Below, one piece after another: positions 1-8,267 of a DNA stretch of 64,000 bases. This DNA comes from JAZDEY01 sp043808325 [NCBI: Candidatus Eiseniibacteriota bacterium] (GTDB lineage: Bacteria; Arandabacterota; Arandabacteria; Arandabacterales). The position numbers and the translations under genes were made by a program. The notes below the pieces were generated by a model. It was not told the DNA's origin and searched no databases. It saw nothing but the letters and a program-made list of their open reading frames with translations. The stretch is taken from NCBI GenBank assembly GCA_043808325.1, contig JAZDEY010000041.1:1-64000 (forward strand), written 5' to 3'. The first letter of the stretch is position 1. The number at the start of each line of letters is the position of its first letter.

Positions 1-53
1 GATTTCTCCTCATCCGACAACACAAGCAGCCCTCTTGGCCGGCCGGCTTTCAT
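1..53 (-). pseudogene. 5' end of a probable IS630-type transposase, cut by window edge
   Basis: The complement of 1-53 opens with ATG and a well-placed GGAGG ribosome binding site (GGAGGTACTC then ATG). The first 17 residues are MKAGRPRGLLVLSDEEK. A basic stretch followed by L-V-L-S-D-E-E is typical of the N-terminus of IS630/Tc1-type transposases, where it begins the helix-turn-helix region. Only these 17 codons are visible, so catalytic residues cannot be checked and intactness is unknown. It is entered here as partial rather than proven broken. It lies directly downstream of an ABC permease, where a second sugar permease would normally be expected. Confidence 0.45.
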
Positions 54-134
54 GAGTACCTCCTTGTCGATAGGAACGGTACCCACTATATGCGCAGAAC
101 CATACATTAATCAACTTGTTTATGGGACACGACA
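54..134. mobile_element. possible left terminal region of the IS630-type element
   Basis: These 81 bases lie between the probable transposase start and the stop codon of the ABC permease. They include TA dinucleotides next to the permease stop (137-142), and IS630/Tc1 elements insert at TA. Only one end of the element is in view, so neither the terminal inverted repeat nor the target duplication can be confirmed. The boundary is inferred. Confidence 0.25.
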
Positions 135-1133
135 CTAGTAATAATGTACCCTCCGCTCGATCAGCCGCCGCTGAACCAGCGTGAGCGAAAGCACGATGAC
201 GAACAGCACCAAGGCGACGCAGCTCGCATAGCCCATGTCGCCGCCGGACTCGAAACCCTTCTCGAAGATGTAGTAGACCAGAACCTTGGTGGTACCCAGA
301 GGCCCTCCCACCGGAGGTCCGGTCATAAGATAAACCAGCGTGAAGACCTGGAAAGACACGATCGTGGTCATGATAAGCACATAGAAAGTTGTGGGAGAGA
401 TCAGGGGCCAGGTGATTTTCCAGAAGGTCTGCAGCCTGCCTGCGCCGTCTATCTTCGCGGCCTCATAGTACTCGCCGGGGATGTTCTGGAGACCCGCCAG
501 GAAGATGATCACGTTGTAGCCGATCCCTCTCCAGAGATTGGTCAGGGTGATGGCAACAAGCGCGAGACTCGGGCCCGCAAGCCACGACGGTAGCGACGCC
601 CCCACCCCCCCCGCCATCATCGCGAATATCCCCCGAGGCTCCTCGAGCCAAAGCAGCGGGTTCCCACCAATCTGGCCCAAGAGATAGTTGAAGAGTCCCA
701 GCCGCGGATGATACAGCCATTTCCAGACCATCGCGATTGCCACCATCGAAGTCACCACCGGCAGAAAGTAGATGGTCCGGTAGGCACCGAGGGCTTTGAT
801 TTTCTGGTTGAGAAGGATCGCAACAAAGAGAGACAGGAAGATGCTCACGGGCACCGTCCCGATGACAAAGTAGGAGGTGTTAACGAGCGAGTTCCAGAAC
901 TCGGCGTCGGAGAAGAGCATCTTGTACTGGGAGAGCCCGGCAAACCCGACGATCTTCCCCATCATTACGTAATAGAAGCTGACGCCGAAGGCGGCGATTA
1001 TGGGAATCACGCGGAAGATGAGGATCACTGAGCCTGCGGGAGCGATATAGGCGAGCCCCCTCAGGAGTTCCCTGAATCGCTTCTTCCGGATCGAGGGGCG
1101 TGCCTTTACTTGGGGATCGGTGCTAGGCGCCAT
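135..1133 (-). CDS. sugar-type ABC transporter permease (MalF/UgpA family)
   Basis: This is an inner-membrane permease subunit of a carbohydrate (CUT1-type) ABC importer. It has a short basic cytoplasmic N-terminus, a first membrane helix near residues 28-55 and several further hydrophobic segments. The binding-protein-dependent EAA loop reads E-Y-Y-E-A-A-K-I-D-G-A-G about 100 residues from the C-terminus and contacts the ATPase. At 332 residues it is slightly long because of an extra loop around 150-195. The usual partners (second permease, ATPase, binding protein) are not in view. Downstream it runs straight into a probable insertion sequence, and upstream, 29 bases away, is an unrelated lipoprotein gene. 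The substrate cannot be predicted. Confidence 0.88.
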   Translation of the reverse strand: MAPSTDPQVKARPSIRKKRFRELLRGLAYIAPAGSVILIFRVIPIIAAFGVSFYYVMMGKIVGFAGLSQYKMLFSDAEFWNSLVNTSYFVIGTVPVSIFLSLFVAILLNQKIKALGAYRTIYFLPVVTSMVAIAMVWKWLYHPRLGLFNYLLGQIGGNPLLWLEEPRGIFAMMAGGVGASLPSWLAGPSLALVAITLTNLWRGIGYNVIIFLAGLQNIPGEYYEAAKIDGAGRLQTFWKITWPLISPTTFYVLIMTTIVSFQVFTLVYLMTGPPVGGPLGTTKVLVYYIFEKGFESGGDMGYASCVALVLFVIVLSLTLVQRRLIERRVHYY

Positions 1134-1162
1134 GACCTACAGTCAGTTCCCCCTCCAGCGTC

Positions 1163-2416
1163 CTACTTCCAGGAACTTACGACGAATGTCTCCCCATCAG
1201 TGGTAACCGTAACGTTTCCGTACTCAGGCACAGCGGTCCTTGCGGCATCCATATAGGTTCTATCGGTCACGTAGTAGTTGACCCCGAAGCTCTTGAGCAG
1301 ATCGATTACGCTCTGCTTGAATACGCCGTCATTGTCCACAAGCGAATTCGATATGAAGCCCACTCTCGGTCGTACCCACTCCAGGAAGAGGTTTGAGGTG
1401 GCATCGTCGTTGCCGTGATGGGCGACCTTCAGAACCTCACAGGCCAGCTCGGCGCCGTAGTCCTTTATCATCAGGTCCTCAGCGAATTCCTCGGCATCAC
1501 CTGTGAAAAGAAAATCGACCCGGCCATAGGAGACTTTAAGAACAGCGGAGTCGCAATTGACGCTGTCGCCGCTATTGTCCGGACTGAAGAAGCGCCCGGC
1601 GCCGGCGCTCATCACCTTCACCCTGACCCCGTGCTCCTCATCCCACTTCAGGAAATCGGTGTCTTCGTTGGTCTGGCCGGCCCTCAAGCCGTAACGCTCC
1701 GTAAGGCCAGCTTCGTCGAGAGGCTTCTTTAGATACTGGAACACGCTGACCGAAGCCAGCTCCGGAGCGAGAAAGACAGCAGCATGATAGAAGACAACCA
1801 AGCTGCCGGGGAATCCTCCCAGATGGTCGCCGTGCGCATGGGTCCCGATCATGTAAGTGATCCCCGCCGGAGGTGTGATGCCCCTGGTCTCAAGAAAGTC
1901 TATTACGTTAGCCCTGTGACTGGCTGAATCGGAGCCCGCATCAATCATCACGGTCGTACCGCTGGGGAACTCCAGGAAATGGCAGTCGCCCCAGCCTACG
2001 TCAATCATTGTGTAAACGAATGGCTCAGCAACGGGCGTGTGAGAGACGGGCAATTCCGTGGAGCTCTCTTCGCTGATAGTCTGATTGCCGGCATCATCCC
2101 GGGCCATTACCCTGAAGTAGTATCTGCCGCTACCCACATCGATAAGATCAACATGATGACTCAGTCCGCCGTCGACAACGTTGTAGCCGTAATGATCATA
2201 GATGCCGGCCTTCTGGCCATAGAGCAGCACGCAGTTGGAATTCTCGTCGGTTTCCCAAGTGATCGTCCCTCCGCTCTCGGCAAGGGCGGATACCTCGGGA
2301 GCGGTGGTATCCGGCAGGTAGATCGCCGTATTTCTCTCGGCACAGCCTCCGAGCGCAAGAAGTCCCACCAATAGGGCAAAACCCGCAAGCCGTGATTTCA
2401 CGCTGTAGCACCACAT
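1163..2416 (-). CDS. metallo-beta-lactamase-fold lipoprotein (ComEC-type hydrolase domain)
   Basis: A secreted lipoprotein of 417 residues. The N-terminal signal ends in L-A-L-G-G-C with the lipid-modified Cys at 25. A short beta-rich, fibronectin-III-like segment (about 37-125) is followed by a metallo-beta-lactamase domain with T-H-A-H-G-D-H-L (ligands H193, H195, D197, H198) and later T-G-D-A and A-H-H-G-N motifs. This arrangement matches the extracellular MBL domain of ComEC/Rec2 and its stand-alone relatives. The frame is open further upstream, to 2689, but that would overlap the divergent M16 gene and bury the signal peptide. The ATG at 2416, preceded by GGGGGC, is therefore chosen; an ATG at 2431 is the alternative. 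The substrate is unknown; a nuclease or phosphodiesterase is possible. Confidence 0.8.
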   Translation of the reverse strand: MWCYSVKSRLAGFALLVGLLALGGCAERNTAIYLPDTTAPEVSALAESGGTITWETDENSNCVLLYGQKAGIYDHYGYNVVDGGLSHHVDLIDVGSGRYYFRVMARDDAGNQTISEESSTELPVSHTPVAEPFVYTMIDVGWGDCHFLEFPSGTTVMIDAGSDSASHRANVIDFLETRGITPPAGITYMIGTHAHGDHLGGFPGSLVVFYHAAVFLAPELASVSVFQYLKKPLDEAGLTERYGLRAGQTNEDTDFLKWDEEHGVRVKVMSAGAGRFFSPDNSGDSVNCDSAVLKVSYGRVDFLFTGDAEEFAEDLMIKDYGAELACEVLKVAHHGNDDATSNLFLEWVRPRVGFISNSLVDNDGVFKQSVIDLLKSFGVNYYVTDRTYMDAARTAVPEYGNVTVTTDGETFVVSSWK

Positions 2417-2533
2417 AATCCCAGCCCCCATCCTGGTTCTCGCCGCAGCCTCGATGCCGCCACCACCCCCCGTCACTCCACCCCTCCAGAGCACAGGCCG
2501 GCGAGATCGGCAACTCCTACTCGTGCCATCTTC

Positions 2534-2562
2534 TTGACTATGGGGTAATCCACCCATAAAAT
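2534..2562 (+). promoter_or_regulatory. sigma70-type promoter for the M16 peptidase gene
   Basis: TTGACT (2534-2539) and TAAAAT (2557-2562) are separated by exactly 17 bases, giving 5/6 matches in each hexamer. The expected start is near 2569, about 50 bases before the ATG at 2619, which is preceded by a strong AAGGAGG. The site lies in the 202-base divergent gap between the MBL lipoprotein and the M16 gene. Confidence 0.65.
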
Positions 2563-2618
2563 CAATCAAAATCAATCGCAAACTAGCCAGCACCGGTAAG
2601 ACCGGTAAGGAGGAATCG

Positions 2619-5402
2619 ATGAGCGCGAAACGTGTCGTACAGATGGTGTGTCTTGGTATCATGCTGGGGTCTCTCGCCGGCCTTTCCAACGCCTCTTACG
2701 CCGCAAAATCGGTGACGCTCGCCAACGGGCTTCAGGTGATCGCCGAGGAGATGCGGGTCTCTCCCCTGGTGGCGGTGTCGGTGCTCTATAGAGTCGGGTC
2801 GAGAAGCGAGGTCTCGGGCCATACGGGGGTCTCTCACTTTGTCGAGCACATGCTCTTTAACGGTACCCAGAAGCATCCCGAGGGCGAGGCGACCAAGGAG
2901 ATCCTCAAGAACGGGGGCATCCCGATCGGCGAGACCTGGTGGGACTACACCCATTTCGGAGCGGTCCTGCCCAGTGACAAGATCGATCTCGCCCTGGATA
3001 TCGAGGCTGACCGCATGGCGAATGCGACCGTGGACTCGCAGGCCGTAGAGGATGAGCGGGACGTGATCTTGGAAGAGCTCGCGATGCGAGGAGAGGCGCC
3101 GATCGTCACGCTGATCGACGATCTTTTCGCCACCGCCTTCAAGGTCCATCCTTACCACCACTGGCTGCCAGGGGGCTACTTCGGCGACGTGCGCGGCATG
3201 GAGCCCGAATACGTTAAGACCTTCTATAAGGAGCACTACAACCCCGCCAATGCCATCGTGACCGTGGTGGGTGACATCGACGAGGATCGGGCAATCGAGA
3301 AGGTGAAGCAGTACTTTGAGGGAATCCCGGGAGGCACCGCGGCGGCAGAGGCCATACCCGAGGAACCCGAGCAGCTGGGCCTAAGAAGAGTCACGGTGCG
3401 CGGCACGGCAAACGAGAGCCGCATAGTGATGTTCTTCAGGGGACCCGATTGTGCAACGCGCGATTTCGAGGTCGCAAGCGTGATGACGATCCTGCTCGCC
3501 AGCGGGCGATCGAGCATCCTCGCTCAGAGATTGGTCGATACGGGCATCGCAACCGATATCGCCCTTGAGATTTTTCCCACGATCGACCCGTTCGGGTTCC
3601 TGCTCATGGCGTCGGTCGGAAAGGGGAAGGAAATCAGGGCATGCGAGAAGGCAATATATGAGGCCGTGGAGGACCTCAAGGCCGAGCCCTTGGCAGAAGA
3701 GGTGCTCGCGAGGGCCAAGACACGGGCCGAAGGCCTCTCGGTGCTGGGCCGGGAGACCGTAAAGGCCAGGGCATTTGAGCTCGGAACCTGTGCGGTGAGG
3801 GGCGACTGGCAGTATGCCGACCGCTTGATCGAAAACCTGAAGTCGGTCACCTCGGATGAGCTGGTCGCGGTCGCAAAGCAGTATCTCGATTGGGACAAGG
3901 CAACGATCGGATGGTTGATTCCTGAGGGTGCCGAGCCGAGGAATGAAGATATGATCGGAAGCGCCACATCGTGGGGAGAGACCCTCCCCGTTGCGATGGC
4001 CTGGTCGGGTGTGGGCGCCGACCCGGGCACCGCCCTGCGGGCGTGGACCGACCTGGGCGCCGCCCCACCAGGGGCGGGAGCTCCGGGCTCAACCGCGCTT
4101 ACCTTCGCAGATGCCGCCTACGAGCGGCTGCCCAATGGGGTCACTATAATAATGAAGGAGAACCATTCGCTTCCGATTGTTGCCGTCCGTGCCTACGTTG
4201 TTGCGGGCTCGGCCTACGAGCCCCAGGGAAGATCAGGCCTGGCCCGGCTGACGGCAAAAACCGTGGCCATGGGCTCGGGGGCCTATCCCTATCGGGACCT
4301 CTACGATAGGATTGAGGCCCTGGGCAGCGATATCTCGGTGGATACCGATCTCGAGCGAGCCGTCGTCTCGACGTCGGTCCTGGCCGCCCATGGTGAGGAA
4401 GCCTGCAAGATGATCGCGAGCCTCCTCGTCTCGCCGGCGTTTCGAGGCAAGGATTTCGAGCGTGCCAAGCGAGAGGTGCTTTCCCAGATTAGCCAGGTCG
4501 AAGAGGATGCAACCGAGGTCGGGCTCCGCAAGTTCAGGGAGGTTTACTACGCCGGCCACCCGTATTCGCACCCAGTCGCAGGCAGCGGCGAGGCCGCAAG
4601 GAAGATCTCTCTAAAAGACGTGAAGACCTTCTATGAAACCGCATGGCAGCCGGAGAGAGCCGTGGTGGCGGTGGTCGGGGATTTCAGCGCGGACGAGATG
4701 GGGCGGCTCCTCGCCGGTCTACTCTCCGGCTGGCAAACGAGGGCCGGGGCCCCTCAGGACATCCCCGAGTTCCAACCCAAGCCCGGCTTCCAACAATTCG
4801 TGGAGACCATGCCTGAGAAGAAGCAAACCAAGATCTTCTGGGGCATGCAGGCCCCTGGGCTTAAGGATCCCGGATTCGACGCCTTCGAGGTGATGAACTT
4901 CATATTCGGCGGCCAGGCCTTTGGCTCCAGGCTCTTTGATAGGATACGGGAGAAGGAATCGCTGGCATATGTTGTCAATACTCGGATGGATCTCACCAGC
5001 CGGCCCGGGGCACTCTTTATCTATCTCGGAACCCGGCCCAAGAATGTGAGAACGGCCGTCGACGCCACGCGGGAGGAAATAGACAGAATCACTGCCGAAG
5101 GTGCGACCGATGAGGAGATGGATATCACCCGGAATTTCCTCAAATCCCTGCTTCCCTTCCAGATGCAGACCTATTCCCAGATCGCGACCGGGCTGACAAA
5201 CCTCAGGTTCTATGATCTCCCCAGGGATTACTACGATACCTACGGGCACAGGGTCAATCGAGTTACTAAGCAGGATGTCCTGGAAGCCGCAAAGACGTAT
5301 CTTCGGCCGGACAATTCGTGCCTGGTGATTGTGGGCCCGATAGATGGGAATCTTGAACCGGTCAAGCCCGCCCGCCGGGAGCCAGGTGCACCCGTCCATT
5401 GA
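2619..5402 (+). CDS. two-domain M16 family zinc peptidase (insulinase/PqqL type)
   Basis: An exported peptidase of 927 residues with a signal peptide ending near A-S-Y-A-A (residues 25-29). The N-terminal M16 half carries the inverted zinc motif H-F-V-E-H (73-77), with the distal glutamate in E-E-L around 152, about 75 residues on, as the family requires. The conserved region after the motif is altered (G-G-I-P-I-G-E-T-W-W-D-Y-T in place of the usual G-G-x-x-N-A-x-T). The second half (about 500-915) is an inactive M16 domain lacking HxxEH, so one chain supplies both halves of the clamshell. An AAGGAGG site fixes the start. Substrates are probably periplasmic peptides. The cupin promoter overlaps its stop codon. 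Confidence 0.93.
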   Translation: MSAKRVVQMVCLGIMLGSLAGLSNASYAAKSVTLANGLQVIAEEMRVSPLVAVSVLYRVGSRSEVSGHTGVSHFVEHMLFNGTQKHPEGEATKEILKNGGIPIGETWWDYTHFGAVLPSDKIDLALDIEADRMANATVDSQAVEDERDVILEELAMRGEAPIVTLIDDLFATAFKVHPYHHWLPGGYFGDVRGMEPEYVKTFYKEHYNPANAIVTVVGDIDEDRAIEKVKQYFEGIPGGTAAAEAIPEEPEQLGLRRVTVRGTANESRIVMFFRGPDCATRDFEVASVMTILLASGRSSILAQRLVDTGIATDIALEIFPTIDPFGFLLMASVGKGKEIRACEKAIYEAVEDLKAEPLAEEVLARAKTRAEGLSVLGRETVKARAFELGTCAVRGDWQYADRLIENLKSVTSDELVAVAKQYLDWDKATIGWLIPEGAEPRNEDMIGSATSWGETLPVAMAWSGVGADPGTALRAWTDLGAAPPGAGAPGSTALTFADAAYERLPNGVTIIMKENHSLPIVAVRAYVVAGSAYEPQGRSGLARLTAKTVAMGSGAYPYRDLYDRIEALGSDISVDTDLERAVVSTSVLAAHGEEACKMIASLLVSPAFRGKDFERAKREVLSQISQVEEDATEVGLRKFREVYYAGHPYSHPVAGSGEAARKISLKDVKTFYETAWQPERAVVAVVGDFSADEMGRLLAGLLSGWQTRAGAPQDIPEFQPKPGFQQFVETMPEKKQTKIFWGMQAPGLKDPGFDAFEVMNFIFGGQAFGSRLFDRIREKESLAYVVNTRMDLTSRPGALFIYLGTRPKNVRTAVDATREEIDRITAEGATDEEMDITRNFLKSLLPFQMQTYSQIATGLTNLRFYDLPRDYYDTYGHRVNRVTKQDVLEAAKTYLRPDNSCLVIVGPIDGNLEPVKPARREPGAPVH

Positions 5403-5427
5403 CTTGCCGTTCCGTTTGAGGTATGAT
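5399..5427 (+). promoter_or_regulatory. sigma70-type promoter for cupin and EIIA genes
   Basis: TTGACT (5399-5404) and TATGAT (5422-5427) have a 17-base spacer. The -35 box overlaps the stop codon of the M16 gene. Transcription would start near 5434, about 27 bases before the ATG at 5461, which has GGAGG at 5451-5455. This supports separate expression of the cupin-EIIA pair. Confidence 0.7.
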
Positions 5428-5460
5428 CTTCCGATGTACGCATGTTTTATGGAGGCGCGA

Positions 5461-5811
5461 ATGAAGATCGATAAGGCCCGGAATGTGCCGGCAGGTCCGG
5501 TCAAGGAGAAGGAAGCCGTTGGGGTCAAGATGCGGGTGCTCATGTCCGAGAAAGACGGGGCCCCAAACTTCATTATGAGAATCTTCGAGATCGAGCCCGG
5601 AGGAAACACGCTTTACCATACTCACCCCTGGGAGCATGAAGTCTATGTGCTCGAGGGCAGGGGCAGCGTCAGGCAGAAGGGCAAGGACCATCCCATCGAG
5701 CAGGGTTCCTTCGCGCTTGTGGCTCCCGACGAGGAGCATCAGTTCGTGAATGCCGGGGATGGGCCGCTCAAGTTCATATGCTGCATCCCTATCGTCAGGC
5801 CGAAGGAGTGA
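5461..5811 (+). CDS. small cupin-domain protein
   Basis: A single-domain cupin of 116 residues. Cupin motif 1 contains Y-H-T-H-P-W-E-H-E-V-Y-V-L-E-G and motif 2 contains P-D-E-E-H-Q-F-V-N, giving the three His and one Glu that bind a metal in a beta barrel. The open frame extends to 5344, but that would run through the M16 stop and the promoter. The ATG at 5461 has GGAGG 5 bases upstream and is preferred. The EIIA gene follows 12 bases after the stop. The family includes sugar isomerases, dioxygenases and sensors. Nothing here specifies the ligand. Confidence 0.85.
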   Translation: MKIDKARNVPAGPVKEKEAVGVKMRVLMSEKDGAPNFIMRIFEIEPGGNTLYHTHPWEHEVYVLEGRGSVRQKGKDHPIEQGSFALVAPDEEHQFVNAGDGPLKFICCIPIVRPKE

Positions 5812-5823
5812 TGGCCCTAACGT

Positions 5824-6273
5824 ATGATCAAGCTGGCCAACCTCATTACGCTTGACCGGATTGTAGACCTCAAGGCCGCCACCAAGAACGACGCCCTCAA
5901 GGAACTCTTCGGGGTTATGAGGGCCGCCCCGGAGATCACCAATGGGAACGACTTCGAGGCCTCGGTGCTCGAGCGGGAGAAGATCCTCACCACCGGAATC
6001 GGTCTCGGGATCGCCATCCCCCATGTTAAGATCCCCTCGGTCAGCAACTTCGTTATGGCGCTGGGCCGGAGCCGCGCGGGAATAGATTTCGACGCGCTGG
6101 ACGGCTTGCCGGTGCACATAGTCCTCTTGATAGCTTCATCGGACAAGCAGCGAGACGATTTTCTGAAGGTGCTGGCCAAGGTGGTGTTGCTCTTTAAGCA
6201 CGAGTCATTCCGCAGAAGAATTCTGAAGGCGATCGATCCCGAGGAGATCCTGGGGATTCTCAGGGCTCACTGA
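5824..6273 (+). CDS. PTS EIIA type-2 (PtsN/fructose-like) domain protein
   Basis: A stand-alone EIIA-2 domain of 149 residues. The phospho-accepting histidine lies in G-I-A-I-P-H-V-K (H67), preceded by the T-T-G-I-G-L-G motif, and the C-terminal half keeps the I-V-L-L-I-A-S strand seen in the family. EIIA-2 proteins accept phosphate from HPr for sugar uptake or, as PtsN, act in nitrogen and potassium regulation. No EI, HPr or EIIBC gene is in view, which favours a regulatory role, but that is inference. It probably shares the promoter at 5399-5427 with the cupin. The stop lies 7 bases from the convergent permease stop. Confidence 0.87.
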   Translation: MIKLANLITLDRIVDLKAATKNDALKELFGVMRAAPEITNGNDFEASVLEREKILTTGIGLGIAIPHVKIPSVSNFVMALGRSRAGIDFDALDGLPVHIVLLIASSDKQRDDFLKVLAKVVLLFKHESFRRRILKAIDPEEILGILRAH

Positions 6274-6280
6274 GGGCCGC

Positions 6281-7177
6281 TCACTCCTTCTCCTCTCTCC
6301 GGTAGTGCTTGCCGACCGCAGCCGGAGCGACCGATCTTCCAATCACACCCGCCAGGGCAACAATCGTGAGCACGTAGGGAATTATCTGGAAAAGCTGCGA
6401 GGGAAGCCCCCCGCGGCCCTGGAGCGTCTCCTGAAGAGCATCGGCAAAGCCGAAAAGGATCGAGGCGCACATCGCACCCACCGGGTTCCATTTACCGAAG
6501 ATCAAGGCAGCGAGGGCGATGAAGCCCTGGCCTGAGGTCATGTTCTTGGTGAAGGAGCCCGAGAAGAAAGGAAGGTAAGCGCCGCCCAAGCCGGCGCAGA
6601 CCCCGCTCACGATGACCCCGAAGAACCGCATCCTGGTCACACTTATGCCCTGGGTGTCCGCTGCCCTGGGATGCTCACCGACCGCGCGCATCCTCAGACC
6701 CGGCACCGTGAAATAGGCGAACACATAGGCCAGAGCCACCGCAAGGAAACTCATGTAGGCAAGTGGAATAAGGGGCCCCCACATCGGAAGCCTGTCCGTG
6801 GTAGCCAGTGAAAACGAACGCTCGCCTCCGACGAAGACCTGTGAGAGAAAGAGAGTGCCGCCCACCGCGAGCATGTTGATCGCAACGCCCGATATGATTT
6901 GGTTGGCCCGCAAGGATATGGTCGTGACCGCGTGGAGCAAGCCGACCAGGCCGCCGGTCAGGGCCGCCCCAAGGACACCCAGCCAGGGATTGTGGGTGGT
7001 GTAGGCGATCAGGGCGCCGCTAAAGGCGCCGAAAAGCATCATGCCTTCAAGCCCGATGTTGATCACACCGGATCGCTCACTGAAGAATCCGCCTATGCTC
7101 GCAAAGATCAGCGGCACCGATTTGCGGATCGTCGCCAGCAGGAGCGAGACGTTAAAGATCGTCAGGAACTCATTCAC
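6281..7177 (-). CDS. nucleoside-type ABC transporter permease 2 (NupQ/YufQ-like)
   Basis: The second permease of a BMP-type (nucleoside/simple sugar) ABC importer, 298 residues. Hydrophobic helices run throughout, and the family motif I-N-I-G-L-E-G-M-M-L-F-G-A lies near residue 45. The open frame reaches 7237, but a GTG at 7177 with AAGGGAGC upstream, overlapping the previous stop by 8 bases, gives the normal N-terminus (V-N-E-F-L). It is the last gene of the importer set. Membrane role: with the permease at 7170-8264 it forms the translocation pore energised by the ATPase at 8268-9815. Confidence 0.9.
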   Translation of the reverse strand: MNEFLTIFNVSLLLATIRKSVPLIFASIGGFFSERSGVINIGLEGMMLFGAFSGALIAYTTHNPWLGVLGAALTGGLVGLLHAVTTISLRANQIISGVAINMLAVGGTLFLSQVFVGGERSFSLATTDRLPMWGPLIPLAYMSFLAVALAYVFAYFTVPGLRMRAVGEHPRAADTQGISVTRMRFFGVIVSGVCAGLGGAYLPFFSGSFTKNMTSGQGFIALAALIFGKWNPVGAMCASILFGFADALQETLQGRGGLPSQLFQIIPYVLTIVALAGVIGRSVAPAAVGKHYRREEKE

Positions 7178-8264
7178 CGGCGGAAGCTCCCTTGGGCTTG
7201 AGCCCGATTTTGGTGACCAGGTATTCGCACGCAACAAAGATGATGACCACGGCCTGGATCACGGTCACCAGTTCCCGCGGTACCTGGGTTTCCATGTCGA
7301 CCTGTGCGCCGCCGCTCGCGAGCGCCCCGAAGAACAGGGCTGCGACCAATACCCCGAAGGGCTTGTTCCGGCCCAGGAGAGCTACCGCAATCCCGGCAAA
7401 GCCGTAGCCAAAGGGAAACGGGCTCACGAAATGCTTGTGGACGCCCAAGACACGCTCTGCGCCGGCAAGCCCCGCCACGAAGCCGCTTATGGCCATCACT
7501 ACGACGATCGTGCGCACCACCGAGATCCCTGCGGCCCGACTGGCGATCGGATTCATCCCGACCGCTTTGATCTCAAACCCGAGCCTGGTCCGCTCGAGGA
7601 TCACGTAGACGACGACCACGGCCGCCACGGCGACCACGAATCCCAGATTGAGCCGCGTGTACTTATAGATGAAGTCCAACCTGGGCAGCAGCGCGCTCGC
7701 AAGCACGTCCTCGGTCTGGGGAATCTGGCCGGGTTTCTTAAAGTAGGGCATGTTGACCAGGTAATTGGTCACGATGAAGGCGATGTAGTTGAGCATTATG
7801 GTGTTGATCACCTCGTGAGAGCCGAAACGCGCCTTCAAGGCGCCCGCGACCAATGCCCACAGTGCTCCCACCAGGCCCGCAGCGAGGATGCACAGGGTGA
7901 CATGGGTAAGAGGGTCGAGCCCGGCGACCTTAACCCCGACCCAGGCCGAGGCGAATGCCCCCAGCACCAGTTGACCCTCACCCCCAATGTTAAAGAGGCC
8001 GCACTTCATGGCTACGGCAACACACAGCCCTGTGAATACGAGCGGTGTCGCCTCTTCGAGAGTGTTGGCCAGGCTCCTCAGGCTCCCTATCGAGCCCCGG
8101 ACCATTACCGAGCCGATGTGGAGCGGATTCTGCCCCATGGCCAGAACTATGATCGAGGATACCAACCCGGCCAGCACCAGCGAGACCAGGGGGGGCACGC
8201 CATCGGAGACTATGGAATGAAACCGCTGATCGATGCCACGGCTCTTTACGCTATGACCATTCAT
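7170..8264 (-). CDS. nucleoside-type ABC transporter permease 1 (NupP/YufP-like)
   Basis: The first permease of the BMP-type importer, 364 residues and mostly hydrophobic. The family hallmark F-N-I-G-G-E-G-Q (near residue 105) lies in the membrane core. It follows the ATPase stop by only 3 bases and overlaps the next permease by 8, so the three are translationally coupled. The linkage to a BMP lipoprotein (13322-14362), adenine deaminase and a hydroxylase maturation cluster suggests purine nucleosides or nucleobases as the cargo. That substrate is an inference from context. Confidence 0.92.
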   Translation of the reverse strand: MNGHSVKSRGIDQRFHSIVSDGVPPLVSLVLAGLVSSIIVLAMGQNPLHIGSVMVRGSIGSLRSLANTLEEATPLVFTGLCVAVAMKCGLFNIGGEGQLVLGAFASAWVGVKVAGLDPLTHVTLCILAAGLVGALWALVAGALKARFGSHEVINTIMLNYIAFIVTNYLVNMPYFKKPGQIPQTEDVLASALLPRLDFIYKYTRLNLGFVVAVAAVVVVYVILERTRLGFEIKAVGMNPIASRAAGISVVRTIVVVMAISGFVAGLAGAERVLGVHKHFVSPFPFGYGFAGIAVALLGRNKPFGVLVAALFFGALASGGAQVDMETQVPRELVTVIQAVVIIFVACEYLVTKIGLKPKGASAGE

Positions 8265-8267
8265 GGC

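Noticed and set aside
1163-2689. Full 508-codon version of the MBL lipoprotein
   Set aside because: It would overlap the M16 gene start and place 91 unusual residues before a clear lipoprotein signal.
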